Positions 36,211 to 48,300 of a stretch of 64,000 nucleotides of DNA are shown one piece after another. The stretch covers positions 227,401,138 to 227,465,137 of the forward strand of contig JASDDO010000018.1 in the NCBI GenBank assembly GCA_030015575.1. Reading direction: 5' to 3'. Numbering within the stretch: position 1 is the stretch's first letter; every line of letters starts with the position of its first letter. The notes under the pieces were generated by a model that was not told where the DNA came from, ran no database searches, and was given only the letters and a program-made list of their open reading frames with translations. This stretch comes from Agapanthus africanus. Lineage: Eukaryota; Streptophyta; Magnoliopsida; Asparagales; Amaryllidaceae. Both the position numbers and the translations under genes were made by a program.

Positions 36211-36901
36211 CCTCTAAATTTGATTTGAAACTAGCAACTAGAAAACCAAAATTAGCCTCCAAAAACCAAGACTTTTGTAAAGATCCAAGCTAGATTAGTG
36301 ATGGAGAAATGATGGGTTAAGTTTTATTTATGAATTTATGGATTTATTTTAGGATTTTTAATGAATTTGGAGAGCTTGGAGATGATGAAAAGAGCTATGG
36401 AAAAGAAATAGGCAGATTGGGTAAGGCTCAGCCTTGAGGAGGGAATTGGGGGGGGGCGGGGTTTGTGTAAAAGAATGGAAAAATCTACATAAAATGCAAT
36501 TAATGCTCATTTAATGCAAATGCCGCCTTTTCTTTCTTTTATTTTCTTTTAAATTTTCATTTTAAATTCACAAAATATCTAGATATTTAGATGGATGGAT
36601 TATCAAAATATCTAGTGATTAGATTACCAATGAATCAAATTAGAAGTAATTAACCCAAAATGTAATTACCACTAATTAAGTGTGTAAATAACGCATTAAA
36701 ATAATATTTAATTGGGGGAAAATTCTATATGAACCAAAATATCCCATTGACCCCCAAAGCACACGCACTAGCTTCACTCTAGCTAAATTAGTTGCCGTCA
36801 AGTCTATACAGAAGTTTGATCACAATCGGGTTAAAACGGAAAACACCGACTATTTTACCCTAAAACGGAAAAATTCACATAACGATTTCTAAAACGTTAC
36901 A

Positions 36902-38370
36902 ATCTTCCCCCTTAAAGAAATTCAGTCGCCAAATTAAAAATTCTCACTAAGCGTACCTTCAAAGAGATGAGTACAAAAAACTCCCAAATCTTGCTTGCAG
37001 CCTCCCATGTGATCACCTCACTATACAGCTACGCCAAAAACCTTCACATATAGCAAGACCCTTGACCGAAGTCTCCCCACCTGCCGATTCACTAAAACTA
37101 TCGGCTGCTGGTGAACGAAAGATCGCGTCCAAAAGAATGGTCTGGTGCTGAATCATGTGAGAAAGGTCATGAAGGTATTTGCGAAGTATCGATACGAGCA
37201 ATACGGGGTGAATACTCAAAAATCTGGGCGGAAGTGCCTAATTATAAGCAACAGAACTAACTCGCTCTAAGGATCTCAAAATGACCTACAATTTTTGGAT
37301 CAAGCATCCCAAAACCCAACACGCCATTCATCTGAAAATCCGTAGGAATACATGATCTCCCACCGAGAACTCAAGTCTGCGACAACAACCGTCAGCATAA
37401 GACTCCTGTCTTCACTGGGCTGCACTCATCCTGACCTGAATCAACTGGATCTTCTTCGAAGCCTTACGACTAGCTGGGGTCCAAAATCCTACTCTCGCAG
37501 AGTCAGTAAAAACAGACTGGCGATCGACACAACCTACCACACAAGGCCCAAAAGTTGCCAATTGGAAAGTCTCCTGATAACAGTTATCGAAGGAGAACCC
37601 TATCAATGGCAGGCGACGATCCCAACAGCCAACAAACACTTAGTACGTATGCAGAAGCATATCCTACAGAGTTTGTATAGTCCTCTCTAACTGACCATCG
37701 TCCCACAGATGGAAAAGCGGAGCTAAAGCTCAACCAGTACCCAAGGCTTCCTGAAGCTTCTGCCAAAGACGGCAAGCGAACTGGGTGCCTCTAATGGATA
37801 CCACGCATAAAGGAACTCCGTGCAAATGCACAAACTTAACATAGAACCACAGAGCAAACTAAGCATAACCGGACAACAATACCCAAATGGAGTCAAACCC
37901 TGTCTATATCTGGTTAGATACCACAACGAAATTCATGGAGATATGCTTCCATTCCAACTCCGAAACGGTTAAAGATTGCAACTCCCCAGCCGGTATCAAA
38001 TGCTCACCCTTAGCTCGCAACAAGCCAGACACCTCAAAATGAAATCCGAAACTTCACTCTTCATTCCTGCCCACCCGTAACTATCTCACAAGTCACGTCA
38101 CATCTTGGTGGAACTTAGACGAACACAGAAGGCTGACTGGTATGCCTTTTCTAGGATTTCGCGTCTCAACCCATCAGTATCAGGTACACAACGCGTCCTT
38201 AAACGTAGCACACCCTAGTCACAAATCAAGGACTATGAATCTTTACCCTACCGAACATGCTCAAGTATCACAAAAAACGAGCATCGGTAGGTTGTGCCTC
38301 ACGAAAACGATTAAGTAAAAGAGGACGGGCGCAGACATGAGAAAACTATTTCCCCCTTTAGAAGAGGTGA
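36902..38370 (-). pseudogene. Gypsy-B integrase, broken
   Basis: Element direction is right to left: zinc-binding head and core (37723-38350), block HLPLIGFSFDNCYQETFQ (about 37570-37620), GPCVVGCVD region, then a C-terminal block HPVLLVSILRKYLHDLSHMI (about 37140-37215) matching the intact-frame C-terminus of Gypsy-D (HVSMLRKYLHDLSHAI). The polypurine tract ATTTCTTTAAGGGGGAAGAT adjoins the LTR at 36902. Stops and frameshifts throughout. Gypsy-A lacks this C-terminal end inside the window because Copia-1 interrupts it. Confidence 0.85.
38366..38370. other. Target site duplication GGTGA/GGCGA (Gypsy-D)
   Basis: GGTGA before 38371 and GGCGA at 49124-49128, one mismatch. Gypsy-A, not interrupted here, reads GAGAGGCGAACC near 9771, so C is the original base and the left copy mutated. 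Confidence 0.85.
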
Positions 38371-39373
38371 TGTAACATTTTGAAAATTTAGAAATAAATA
38401 AAATTAATTAATTAAATAATAAAGTGTTAAATTAAAAAGTTATTGAAACTAAATAAGACAATATCATAAGTTTTATGTAAAACAAATTAAATTTTAGTTT
38501 TAGTATGCAACATAAATAAATTATAAGGGCTTTAGTGAAAAATTTAGCTTCATTTTAATAAAATGGTGCTTAGATAATAACATAAGTTGTGAGGGGTTTC
38601 TATGTAAAGTTTAGGAATTTGTGCAAATGGGAATTGATTAAGGGTATAAGTGAAAAAGAGGAAAATTAGGTTTTTGTTCAGAATTTTATCTTAAGATAAA
38701 TTAAAATGGAAAGATAATGCTTTTCCACCACTTCCTCTCATGCACAACACCATCCCCACACCTCCTCCTTGCATTAAACAACCACACCTTGATTATTGAC
38801 ACCTCTTCCTACACCTCATCCTTCCGATCAACACATATATCATGTGTTCAGATCATTTGGCTAGTTTAAAATCTAAAATTTTAAGGAAAAGAAAGAAAAG
38901 AAAACCAAAGCAAATTAAAGAAGAACAAGAAAAAGGAGAAGCAAGGAGCTAATCTAGGAATTTCCTCACTATTAAGCAAGGGCTGGGAGCTTGTGCATCT
39001 TGGGAAGAGTAATTCCAGCAACATACTTGTAGATAAATCCTTAATCACAGTAGCAAGTTAGATTCTGTAACTAGTTTAAATTGAAATGAAAATTTCTATA
39101 ATATCGTATTTTAGTCAAAACTAGACTCTGTTTGAATCTGCTGTAGTTTAGAGGAAAATTAACTTAACAAAACAGTGCCAAATTGATGTATGTTAGAACT
39201 AGAACAACCCATAGAAACACGAACCAAGGGGGTCGGTTTTGGGCAGGTGACATAAGGGAAAATTCCGGCGTCGCCAGATTTGTAGGAGGCTTGAGTGTTT
39301 TAGCTTTTTGGGTAGGTCTCTATGTAGAATTATGGTTAATCTGGTATTGTTTAATTAATTTAGTTTAATTGTA

Positions 39374-39379
39374 TATAAA
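39374..39379 (+). promoter_or_regulatory. TATA-like site in Gypsy-D 5' LTR
   Basis: GTATATAAAATC, about 316 nt upstream of the candidate donor; also in the 3' LTR at 46350-46355. Prediction from sequence only. Confidence 0.4.
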
Positions 39380-40677
39380 ATCTGGGAGCAAATATCGGAA
39401 ATAGGTATCTAAAACCATAATACGACACGGGAAATTCACAACGCGTTCTGTTTCTGTTATGAAACAGCGTTAGGTTAATTTCCAGTAAAAATTGAGTGCT
39501 AGATCATATGCAATTGTCGGATGTGATATAACTAGAACGTACAACTTGTGTTTTCATGATTTTTTCGTGTCGGAATAGCTGTTTCCTTATACAAGTTATT
39601 GCTATGTTAGATTCAAATACGGAGACTTTGGAGGCTGCAAGGAAAGGAAAAAGGATTGGCGATTCCTGAGAAGATACGACGTAATTCCGGTGAGTAGATT
39701 TACATCTACGGGGGAAGTCGGGTGGATGGCGTACACCCCCGCAACCTTATAATTATTATTATGATATCTACCTAGGTTTAGCTTCTCGTCAAAGCATTTA
39801 TATGATATTGCATCTTGTATACCCTCCATGTGCATAAGTTTCATATGTAGTTTTAAATGAGATATACGTGAAATTTGATCCCTGCGATGTGGGTATGAAT
39901 TGATAAGTTTGTACGAGGGATCATGCCGTACTTAAGATGATATGGATATAGCGATATGATGAGCTATATTATAAGGAATTATACGTATCGGAAATGATGA
40001 ACTTGGTATGCCGAATAACGGCCAATTTATTCTTTGACTGGTATAGATAGATTATGTTCTATTTTAGGATGTATTACTGGTATGAGATATATTATTTTAA
40101 AAACCACGGTTCGTTGCCTTTTAAAGAAATTACCAGGATGCGTGCCAGTTTCTAAAGCAAACATCTATTTTTAATATAAGGCAGCTTCCTTATTTCAAAC
40201 TTAACGTTCCGATCATTTCTAAAGATAATGGTATAGCTCATAACTAGTAATTACAGTAAGTATGTATATACTACTTATAGGATTTCATTCTGTATTCTAT
40301 ATTATATGTTTCCGCGTTACGCACACTCTGGTAGAATCTGCACAAATACCGATGAGTACTATGCTGCACAAGCACTTAAATATATATTACACTACACCTC
40401 ATTGGTACTGCCATGTCACTGTAGAATCGTTCTGATATATATGTGTTAATATGTAGATTGTTACACCGTAGGACACTTGCACAAATACTAATAATTTCCA
40501 TGTTGCACGAGCACATACGTGTATGCTACACTACACATCATTAGTAGTGCCATGACACATTAGAATTGAAATCATTATGTTATGTGATAGGATTTCGTAG
40601 TCTTTTCCTATTTATGATGTAGTACTATAGATGCGGTATTTAATTTCTTTGGATTTTTGAGTATTTTACTCCTGATG

Positions 40678-40715
40678 ATATATATATATATATATATCGG
40701 TGGTATGGGACACTG

Positions 40716-40752
<37 letters not shown>
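40678..40752. repeat. TA dinucleotide microsatellite
   Basis: Two long TA runs flanking CGGTGGTATGGGACACTGT. The 3' LTR version (47659-47720) is shorter, with one TA to TG change. Confidence 0.9.
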
Positions 40753-40755
<3 letters not shown>

Positions 40756-41036
40756 TATCATCAATACAAACTATGCAATTATTCTTATTCCTTACTTGAT
40801 ATTTTGAGATGATGAGTAAAACGTCCACCATGAGTTTTATATTTTCTGGTTTTGTTCCGGACCGAGTGGGGGAGATATACGGTCGTGGATTTTTACGTTA
40901 TCCAGACTGAGTGGGGGAGATATACAGTTGGATAAATGGTGGACCCGGTCGAGACCGAGGGGCAGGATAGCCGGATTGAGGCGGGGGAGCTTAGCGAGGA
41001 TACTCGATATCGGAGATAGAATTGAGCACGGTAGAT

Positions 41037-41145
41037 ATCCAGGGGATACTGACCGGAGATTGAGATGAGCACGGCAGCTATCCAGGGGATACTGACCGGG
41101 GTTCAATTAGGTACGACAGATATCCAGGGGATACTGATCGTAGCC
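41037..41145 (+). repeat. 42-bp tandem repeat in Gypsy-D LTR, three units
   Basis: Units begin ATCCAGGGGATACTGA at 41037, 41080 and 41122. The 3' LTR keeps the same three units near 48006-48115. Confidence 0.85.
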
Positions 41146-42154
41146 AGGATATCGGGTGATGATCATCTGTTGAGATGGTGTCGACGGTATCTGTATTTAC
41201 ATGTCGATGCTGGAAACGAGAGATTTCGGATTTCGATGTCGATGCTGGGCATCTATTTGTATATTGATGTGATCATTATCATGAGGTACAAAGTTAGATA
41301 TTTATTTATTGGATTTCACCAGGACTGATCCGGGGGGCAGTACTTGTACATATTTGTACTGACATTCACAGACAAAAAGGAAATTGCAATACGGATAATA
41401 GATTCATGGTATTGACTCATATGACATTGAGATAGTATACTTGGATAGCATGATAGTTAGTATTGCACATTTGCATATCATATAGTATATCGATACAGAT
41501 TATGATAGTACTATACTTATGACCAAGGTAATCGTAATGCATTTCGATTTCTACCTTTAGATGCACTTTTATTCACTGAGTTGGCAACTCATCCCCGTTG
41601 TGCCACAGTTTCTTGCAGGTTTTAGCTCTTGGATTATCAGCGGTTTGGGCACACATTCTTTTGGGAATTGATGGGTAACTGAGTTTTGTTGTATCCTACT
41701 CACTCTTGATTATTTATATATTCTTGTATCTTGTGGAAACTCCATCAACTTAGAAATGGCATATTATGGACTTAGAATCGAGGATTAGAGTTGTGTTTTT
41801 GTTGTCGCACTCTTTAGAGTCGACTACTGCTTTAGATTAATTGGTTGCTCCATTGTTTGGATGTGGGGACTAGCTTCCGTTGGGATGCTATTTTATTATG
41901 TTGTATTGGGTTTTTTTAAAAATGCAAAGGAGGTGATGACAAGTTTGAAAACGTCATAAATACTTTTCAACATACTTAGTTAAATTTAGATGTTATTTTA
42001 ATTTGAGTTATCGGATGAATATTTAAACCCCACGTCCAATATATTAAAAAAGTGTTTAGATTCCGGGTTTTGGCTTAGTTAGATTACGTCGATGTCTTTA
42101 GATGCCACATGTTTTAAGTGCCGGTCACCTGCTACTTTTGGGTCATGACAAAGT

Positions 42155-42166
42155 TGGTATCATAGC
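42155..42166 (+). promoter_or_regulatory. Gypsy-D primer binding site
   Basis: TGGTATCATAGC four bases after the LTR end (AAGT between); one mismatch to the usual tRNA-iMet complement, shared with Gypsy-A. Confidence 0.85.
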
Positions 42167-43020
42167 GTTTGGTTTAACCTTTGTTCGAGTCTAGGTTGAC
42201 TATATGGAGTTTTGTTATATATTTTGTTACCTAGGCTTGACCCTGTGGGACTTAGACTTGACTTTGGGGGTCTTATACCCGTGCTTTCGTTATATAGGAT
42301 GACCTTTGTTGATGGACTAGGTACTAAGTAGAGTGACATACCGTACATATGTTCCGCGGCATATTTACGATATGATACTCCACCTAAGATACCTTAGGAT
42401 TTATATCTTGAGATTTTCCTTCTATTCCTTCCGTTGATCTATCTTCGTCAGTGCATGATTGATTGTTTCGATCACCATGTTATGAGGGCCGAGAGGGCTA
42501 CAGTTAGAGATACGGTCAGAGCAGATTTGTCAGGGACAAGGACTGACTGGGATGACTTTTCGATGATATAGAGACGTCGTTTATTCATATATGATCGAGT
42601 TCAAATGGTGGGGCAAGTTATTCGGGATCCGCAGCAGATGGTAGAGTCATTGTTAGAGCTTAGGCAGACTTGAGACGTGATGTTTTCCCCTCTCCGAAGA
42701 TCATTGCGTTGGGTACTGTTCAGACAACAGCATCAATCTTTGCTAAGATTATCGAGATGTTAATTCCGGAGTTCATGAACTTAAAGATTGACGAGTTTAT
42801 AAGTGTAGATGGATCAACAGGATTCAAAGACGTTCAGAGGTGAGATAGTTAGGATTTTAAATCCGTTGTGGCGTTTCGATACGAGATCGGTGAAATTGAT
42901 GTATTTCTTCCGATGGAGTTTGTTCAGACCAGATGCAAGTAGTTCAAGAAGGAGATCGTGTAGTAAACTTTTCTCCGATAAATTGGGACGAGTTTTCGAA
43001 GGTGAGAGTTGCCAGACTTC
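42167..43020 (+). other. Gypsy-D leader and decayed gag-to-RT stretch
   Basis: About 850 bp with no readable domain. A stretch near 42435-42530 resembles the leader/gag start of Gypsy-C (TTGATCTATCTTCGTC is common to both). Intact Ty3/Gypsy elements need several kilobases here for gag, protease and RT, so a large deletion is likely. Confidence 0.6.
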
Positions 43021-45267
43021 TCTACAGGGTATCAGAAGTAACAGATTCGCTAAATTCTCTAAATGTGCTTTCTGGCTGGATATTGTAGAATTCTAGGGTC
43101 ACATAGTTGCAAGAGATGAGATACGTAGGGACCCTAAACCCCAAAGAAGATAGAAGCGGTACAGCACTGGCTCAGACCTGTGTCAATTATAGAGGTTCGA
43201 AGTTTCTTGAGTCTGGTCGGTTATTACAGACGTTTTGTGCAGGATTTTATCGGATCGCTGCACCGTTGACCGGACTGACTAGGATGGAAGTTCTATTTGT
43301 TGGGACAGATGCATAGAGTTTCCAGCATTTAAAGACTCGATTGACGACTGCACATATCTTATCGTTACCATCCGGGTCAGGTGGTTTTGTTGTGTATTGT
43401 GATGCATCTCGAGTAGGTATAGTCTGTGCATTGATGCAGCACGGCAGGGTTGTAGCTTATGCTTTTCGACCGTTGAAGAGGCACGAGCAGAACTACCCCA
43501 CTCATGATGTGGAGATGGCTACTGTAGTATTCGCTCTGAAAATTTGGAGACATTACTTGTGTGGAGAGTCGTGCAAGATTCTCACAGATCATACGAGCTT
43601 AAAGTATATTTTTCAGCAGAGGGATATGAATCTAAGGCAGCGTAGATGGAGGGAACTCGTGAAAAATTACGATTGTGAGATCTTGTATCATCCAGGCAAA
43701 GCAAATGTTGTGGCAGATGCCTTAAGTCGAAAGACTGGAGGTAGCTTATCTCGTTTGCATACCTTACAGAGGCAGTCTTCTACAGACTAGCAGATTTTTC
43801 TGTGATAGTCGTGTACAGTTGAGTTCACTTTGACAGGAGGACAATTGGCACATGTTCGCACCCGACCTCAGCTATTGGATCGTATTCTGGAGACACGGCC
43901 GCAGATGCTTGTATTTCAGAGATTATGGATCAGATTAGACAGGACAGAGAGTCGGAGTTGGTGATAGATGGCCGTGGAGTATTACGTTTTGGGACTCGTC
44001 TTTGTGTGCCAGAATCGGATAGGCTGAGACGTGAGATCTTAGAGGAGGCCCATAGATCAGCATACAGTATTCATCCTGGTTCCACCAAGATGTATCATGA
44101 CTTGAGGAATGTTTATTAGTGGAAAGGAATGAAGAGGGATGTTGCGGAGTTTGTTCAAGATGCTTGATTTGTCAGCAAGTCAAGGCAGAGCACCAGAGGC
44201 CGGCTGGAGAATTGCAGTCCTTACCCATTCCGGAGTAGAATTAGGAACAGATTTCCATGGATTTCCTTGTGGGTCTACCCAGGACTAGCAGAGGGTATGA
44301 TTCCATTTGGGTGATTGTAGATAGATTGATAAAGGCAGCTCACTTTCTTCCGGTGAAGAGGACGTATGGGTTGCACAGTATACTCAGATTTATATCGACA
44401 AGATGATATGATTGCATGCAGTTCCAACGAGCATAGTGTCAGATAAGGGTACCCAGTTTACTAACAGGCTATGGCAGAAACTTCAAGAAGTTCTTGGTAC
44501 ACGATTGAGTTTAATATAGCTTTTCACCCACAGACGGATGGTCAGTCAGAGCGGACCATTCAGACTTTAGAGGATATACTTCGAGCTTGCAGCCTTGATT
44601 TCGGTGGCGGTTGGTACCGTCACCTACCTTTGATAGAATTCTTGTACAATAATCATTTTCAGGAGACGATCCAGATGGAAACCTTTGAAGCTTTGTATGG
44701 AATGAAATGTCGATCGTTTTTCTGCTGGACGGAACTGGGCGAAAGTTGCATTTTGGGACCACAGGTAGTACAAGAGACTACATAAAGTATTCAACTGATA
44801 CAAGACAGAATGAGAGCGGCCCAGTACAGACAGGAATTATATGCAGATCAACGACGTCGTAAACTCAAGTTTGATGTGGGAGACCATGTGTTCCTTCTTG
44901 TGTCTCCGATGAAGGTGTGATGCGTTTCGGAAAAAAGGGAAAGCTCAACCCTAAATATGTCGGACCTTACGAGATTCTAGAGAGAGTGGGTGTTGTAGCT
45001 TATCGTTTAGCACTTCTACCGAGTTTTCCCGATGTGCATCCGGTGTTTCACGTTTCGATGCTTCGCAAGTATCTTCACGATCTTTCTCATGCGATCCAGC
45101 ATCAGACCTTACAGCTTGAGCCGGATTTGTCCCACACAATGCTCCCTCTAGCTATTCTAGGCAGGCAGGACAAGAAACTAAGATCGAGGGTACTACCATC
45201 TGTAAGGGTTCTTTGGCAAGAAACGAATCGTGAAGAGATCACTTGGGAGACCGAGAATGCGATGTGA
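43020..45267 (+). pseudogene. Gypsy-D RT end, RNase H and integrase, broken
   Basis: Blocks in order: RT tail FAKFSKCAFWLDIVEF then GHIVARDEI (about 43045-43120). RNase H occupies 43107-43790, with one in-frame stop at about 43314, motifs [15 protein letters not shown] and [12 protein letters not shown]. The integrase zinc-binding region is 43925-44170 (HPGSTKMYHDLRN, CLICQQ-like after a shift). The core includes [18 protein letters not shown] (about 44255-44310), VSDKGTQF (about 44437-44460) and TDGQSERTIQTLED (about 44530-44575). The C-terminal domain is 44917-45267 with VHPVFHVSMLRKYLHDLSH. Frameshifts lie near 43790, 44165 and 44510. Catalytic residues of RNase H and integrase are mostly still visible, so decay is moderate. 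Confidence 0.9.
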
Positions 45268-45334
45268 AAGAGATTTCCACATCTTTTAAGGGTATACATA
45301 GTTAAATTTTTAAATTCGGGGACCGAATTTTCTT

Positions 45335-45347
45335 AAGGGGGGATTAT
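45335..45347 (+). promoter_or_regulatory. Gypsy-D polypurine tract
   Basis: AAGGGGGGATTAT immediately before the 3' LTR. Confidence 0.85.
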
Positions 45348-48300
45348 TGTAACATTATAAAAATTTAGAAATAAATAAAATTAATTAATTAAATATTAAA
45401 GTGTTAAATTAAAAAGTTATTGAAACCAAATAAGACAATATCATAAGTTTTATGTAAAAAAAATTAAATTTTTGTTTTTGTATGCAACATAAATAAATTA
45501 TAAGGGTTTTAGTGATAAATTTAGCTTCATTTTAATAAAATGATATTTAGATAATAACATAAGTTGTGAGGGGTTTCTATGTAATGTTTAGGAATTTGTG
45601 CAAATGGGAATTGATTAAGGGTATAAGTTAAAAAGAGATAATTAGGTTTTTGATCAAAATTTTATCTTAAGATAAATTAAAATGGAAAGATAATGTTTTG
45701 CCACCACTTCCTCTCATGCACAACACCATCCCCACACCTCCTTCTTGCATGAAACAACCACACCTTGATCATTGACACCTCCTCCTACACCTCATCCTTC
45801 CTATCACCACATATATCATGTGTTCAGATCAGTTGGCAAGTTTAAAATCTAAAATTTTAAGGAAAAGAAAGAAAAGAAAACCAAAGCAAATTAAAGAAGA
45901 ATAAGAAAAAGGAGAAGCAAGGAGCTAATCTACGAATTTCCTCACCATTAAGCAAGGGCTGGGAGCTTGTGCATCTTGGGAAGAGTAATTCCAGCAACAT
46001 ACTTGTAGGTAAATCCTTAATCACAGTAGGAAGTTAAATTCTGTAACTAGTTTAAATTGAAATGAAAATTTCTATAATATCGTATTTTAGTCAAAACTAG
46101 ACTCTGTTTGAATCTGCTGTAGTTTAGAGGAAAATTAACTTAACAAAACAGTGCCAAATTGATGTATGTTAGACCTTGAACAACCCATAGAAACATGAAC
46201 CGAGAGGGTCGGTTTTGGGTCGGCGACATAAGGGAAAATTCCGGCGTCGCCGGATTTGCAGGAGGCTTGAGTGTTTTGGCTTTTTGGATAGGTCTCTGTG
46301 TAGAATTATGGTTAATCTGGTATTGTTTAATCAATTTATTTTAACTGTATATAAAATCTGGGAGCAAATATTGGAAATAGGTATCTAAAACCATAATACG
46401 ACACGGGAAATTCGCAACGCGTTCTGTTTCTGTTATGAAACAGCGTTAGGTTAATTTCCAGTAAAAATTGAGTGTTAGATCATATGCAATTGTCGGATGT
46501 GGTATAACTAGAACGTACAACTTGTGTTTTCATGATTTTGTCGTGTTGGAATAGCTGTTTCCTTATACAAGTTATTGCTATGTTAGATTCAAATACGGAG
46601 ACTTTGGAGGCTACGAGGAAAGGAAAAAGGATTGGCGATTCCTAAGAAAATACAACGTAATTCAGGTGAGTAGATTTACATCTACGGGGGAAGTCGGGAG
46701 GATGGCGTATAGCACCCCCGCAACCTTATAATTATTATTATGATATCTACTTAGGTTTAGCTTTTCGTCAAAGCATTTATATGATATTGCATCTTGTATA
46801 GCCTCCATGTGCATAAGTTTCATATGTAGTTTTAAATGAGATATACGTGATATTCGATCCCTATGATGTTGGTATGAATTGATAAGTTTGTACGAGGGAT
46901 CATGCCGTACTTAAAATAATATGGATATAGCGATACGATGAGCTATATTATAAGGAATTATACGTATCGGAAATGATGAATTTGGTATGCCGAATAACGG
47001 CCGATTTATTCTTTGACTGGTATAGATAGATTATGTTCTGTTTTAGGATATAATAATGGTATGAGCTATATTATTTTAAAAATCATGGTTCATTGTCTTT
47101 TAAATAAATTACCGAGATGCGTGCCAGTTTCTAAAGCAAACATCTATTTTTAATATAAGGCAGCTTCTTTATTTCAAACTTAATGTTCCGACCAATTCTA
47201 AAAATAATGGTATATCTCACAACAAGTAATAACAGTAAGTACGTTTAGATTACTTATAGGATTGCATTCTATATTATATATTATATGTTTCCGCGTTGCG
47301 CACACTCTGGTAGAACACTGCACAAATACCGATGAGTACTATGCTGCACAAGCACTTAAATATATGTTACACTACACCTCATTGGTACTGCCATGTCACT
47401 GTAGAATCGTTCTGATATATATGTGTTAATATGTAAATTGTTACACCGTAGGACACTTGCACAAATACTAATGAATTCCATGTTGCAAGTGCACATACGC
47501 GTATGCTACACTACACATCTTTAGTAGCGCCATGACACATTAGAATTGAAATCATTATGTTATGTGAAAGGATTTCTTAGTCTTTTCTTATTTATGATGT
47601 AGTACTATAGATGCGGTATTTAATTTCTTGGGATTTTTGAGTATTTACTCCTGATGATATATATATATATATATCGGTGGTATGGGACACTGTTATATAT
47701 ATGTATATATATATATATATAGTATATCATCAATACAAACTATGCAATTATTCATATTCCTTACTTCATATTTTGATAAGATGAGTAAAACGTCCACCAT
47801 GAGTTTTATGTTTTCTGGTTTTGTTCCGGACCGAGTGGGGGAGATATACGGTCATGGATTTTTACGTTATCCAGACTGAGTGGGGGAGATATACAGTTGG
47901 ATACATGGTGAATCCGGTCGAGACTGAGGGGCAGGATAGCCGTATTGAAGCGGGGGAGCCTAGCGAGGATACTCGATACCGGAGATAGAATTGAGCACGA
48001 CAGATATCCAGGGGATACTGACCGGAGATTGAGATGAGCTCGGCAGCTATCCAGGGGATACTGACCGGGGTTCAATTAGGTACGGCAGATATCCAGGGGA
48101 TACTAATCGTAGCGAGGATATCGGGTGACGATCATCAGTTGAGATGGTGTCGACGGTATCTGTATTTACGTGTCGATGCTGGACACGAGAGATTTCGGAT
48201 TTCGATGTCCATGCTGGGCATCTTTTTGTATATTGATGTGATCATTATCATGAGGTACACAGTTAGATATTTATTTATTGGATTTCACCAGGACTGATCT

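Larger units (their letters stand above)
8654..36901 (-). mobile_element. Gypsy-A, old Ty3/Gypsy element, interrupted
   Basis: Minus-strand element whose 5' LTR is 32784-36901 and whose internal region runs 32783 to 30308, then 10031 to 8654. Between lies the Copia-2/Copia-3 insertion. At its integrase end it is cut by Copia-1, and its 3' LTR is outside the window. Joining 10031 to 30313 restores a sequence nearly identical to the uninterrupted Gypsy-B copy around 49360-49400. The pol order (protease, RT, RNase H, integrase) is that of Ty3/Gypsy, and motif wording is like plant chromoviruses of the Tekay/Del type; that lineage call is tentative. Confidence 0.85.
32784..36901 (-). repeat. Shared LTR of Gypsy-A (5') and Gypsy-B (3'), 4118 bp
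   Basis: Left edge: primer binding site complement, then TCTTACAACCCG (the expected TG now reads TC). Right edge: GTTACA followed by a polypurine tract complement (ATCTTCCCCCTTAAAG). A primer site on one side and a polypurine tract on the other mean this single LTR belongs to two tandem units. It carries the candidate intron 33374-35416, a TATA-like site at 36205-36210, four 34-bp repeats (33778-33910) and segments related to the Gypsy-C LTR (for example near 34190-34250 and 52610-52680). Confidence 0.85.
39690..41618 (+). other. Candidate intron inside the Gypsy-D 5' LTR
   Basis: Donor TTCCG|GTGAGTAGAT at 39690 and acceptor GTTTCTTGCAG|G ending at 41618 (1929 nt). Just inside the donor lie the hairpin GTAGAT-TTAC-ATCTAC (39694-39709) and a second pair CGGGGG/CCCCCG. 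The palindrome GAGTTGGCAACTC (41578-41590) is 28 nt before the AG. In the 3' LTR the donor is a perfect consensus (CAG|GTGAGTAG at 46666). Confidence 0.45.
38371..42150 (+). repeat. Gypsy-D 5' LTR (3780 bp)
   Basis: Contains a TATA-like site (39374-39379), the candidate intron (39690-41618), a pair of about 139-bp diverged repeats around GCACAAATAC (40340 and 40479), a TA microsatellite (40678-40752), two GAGTGGGGGAGATATAC units (about 40865 and 40912) and three 42-bp repeats (41037-41145). No ORF in it looks real. Confidence 0.95.

Noticed and set aside
40640..40831. 63-codon ORF in Gypsy-D LTR
   Set aside because: A translated TA microsatellite.
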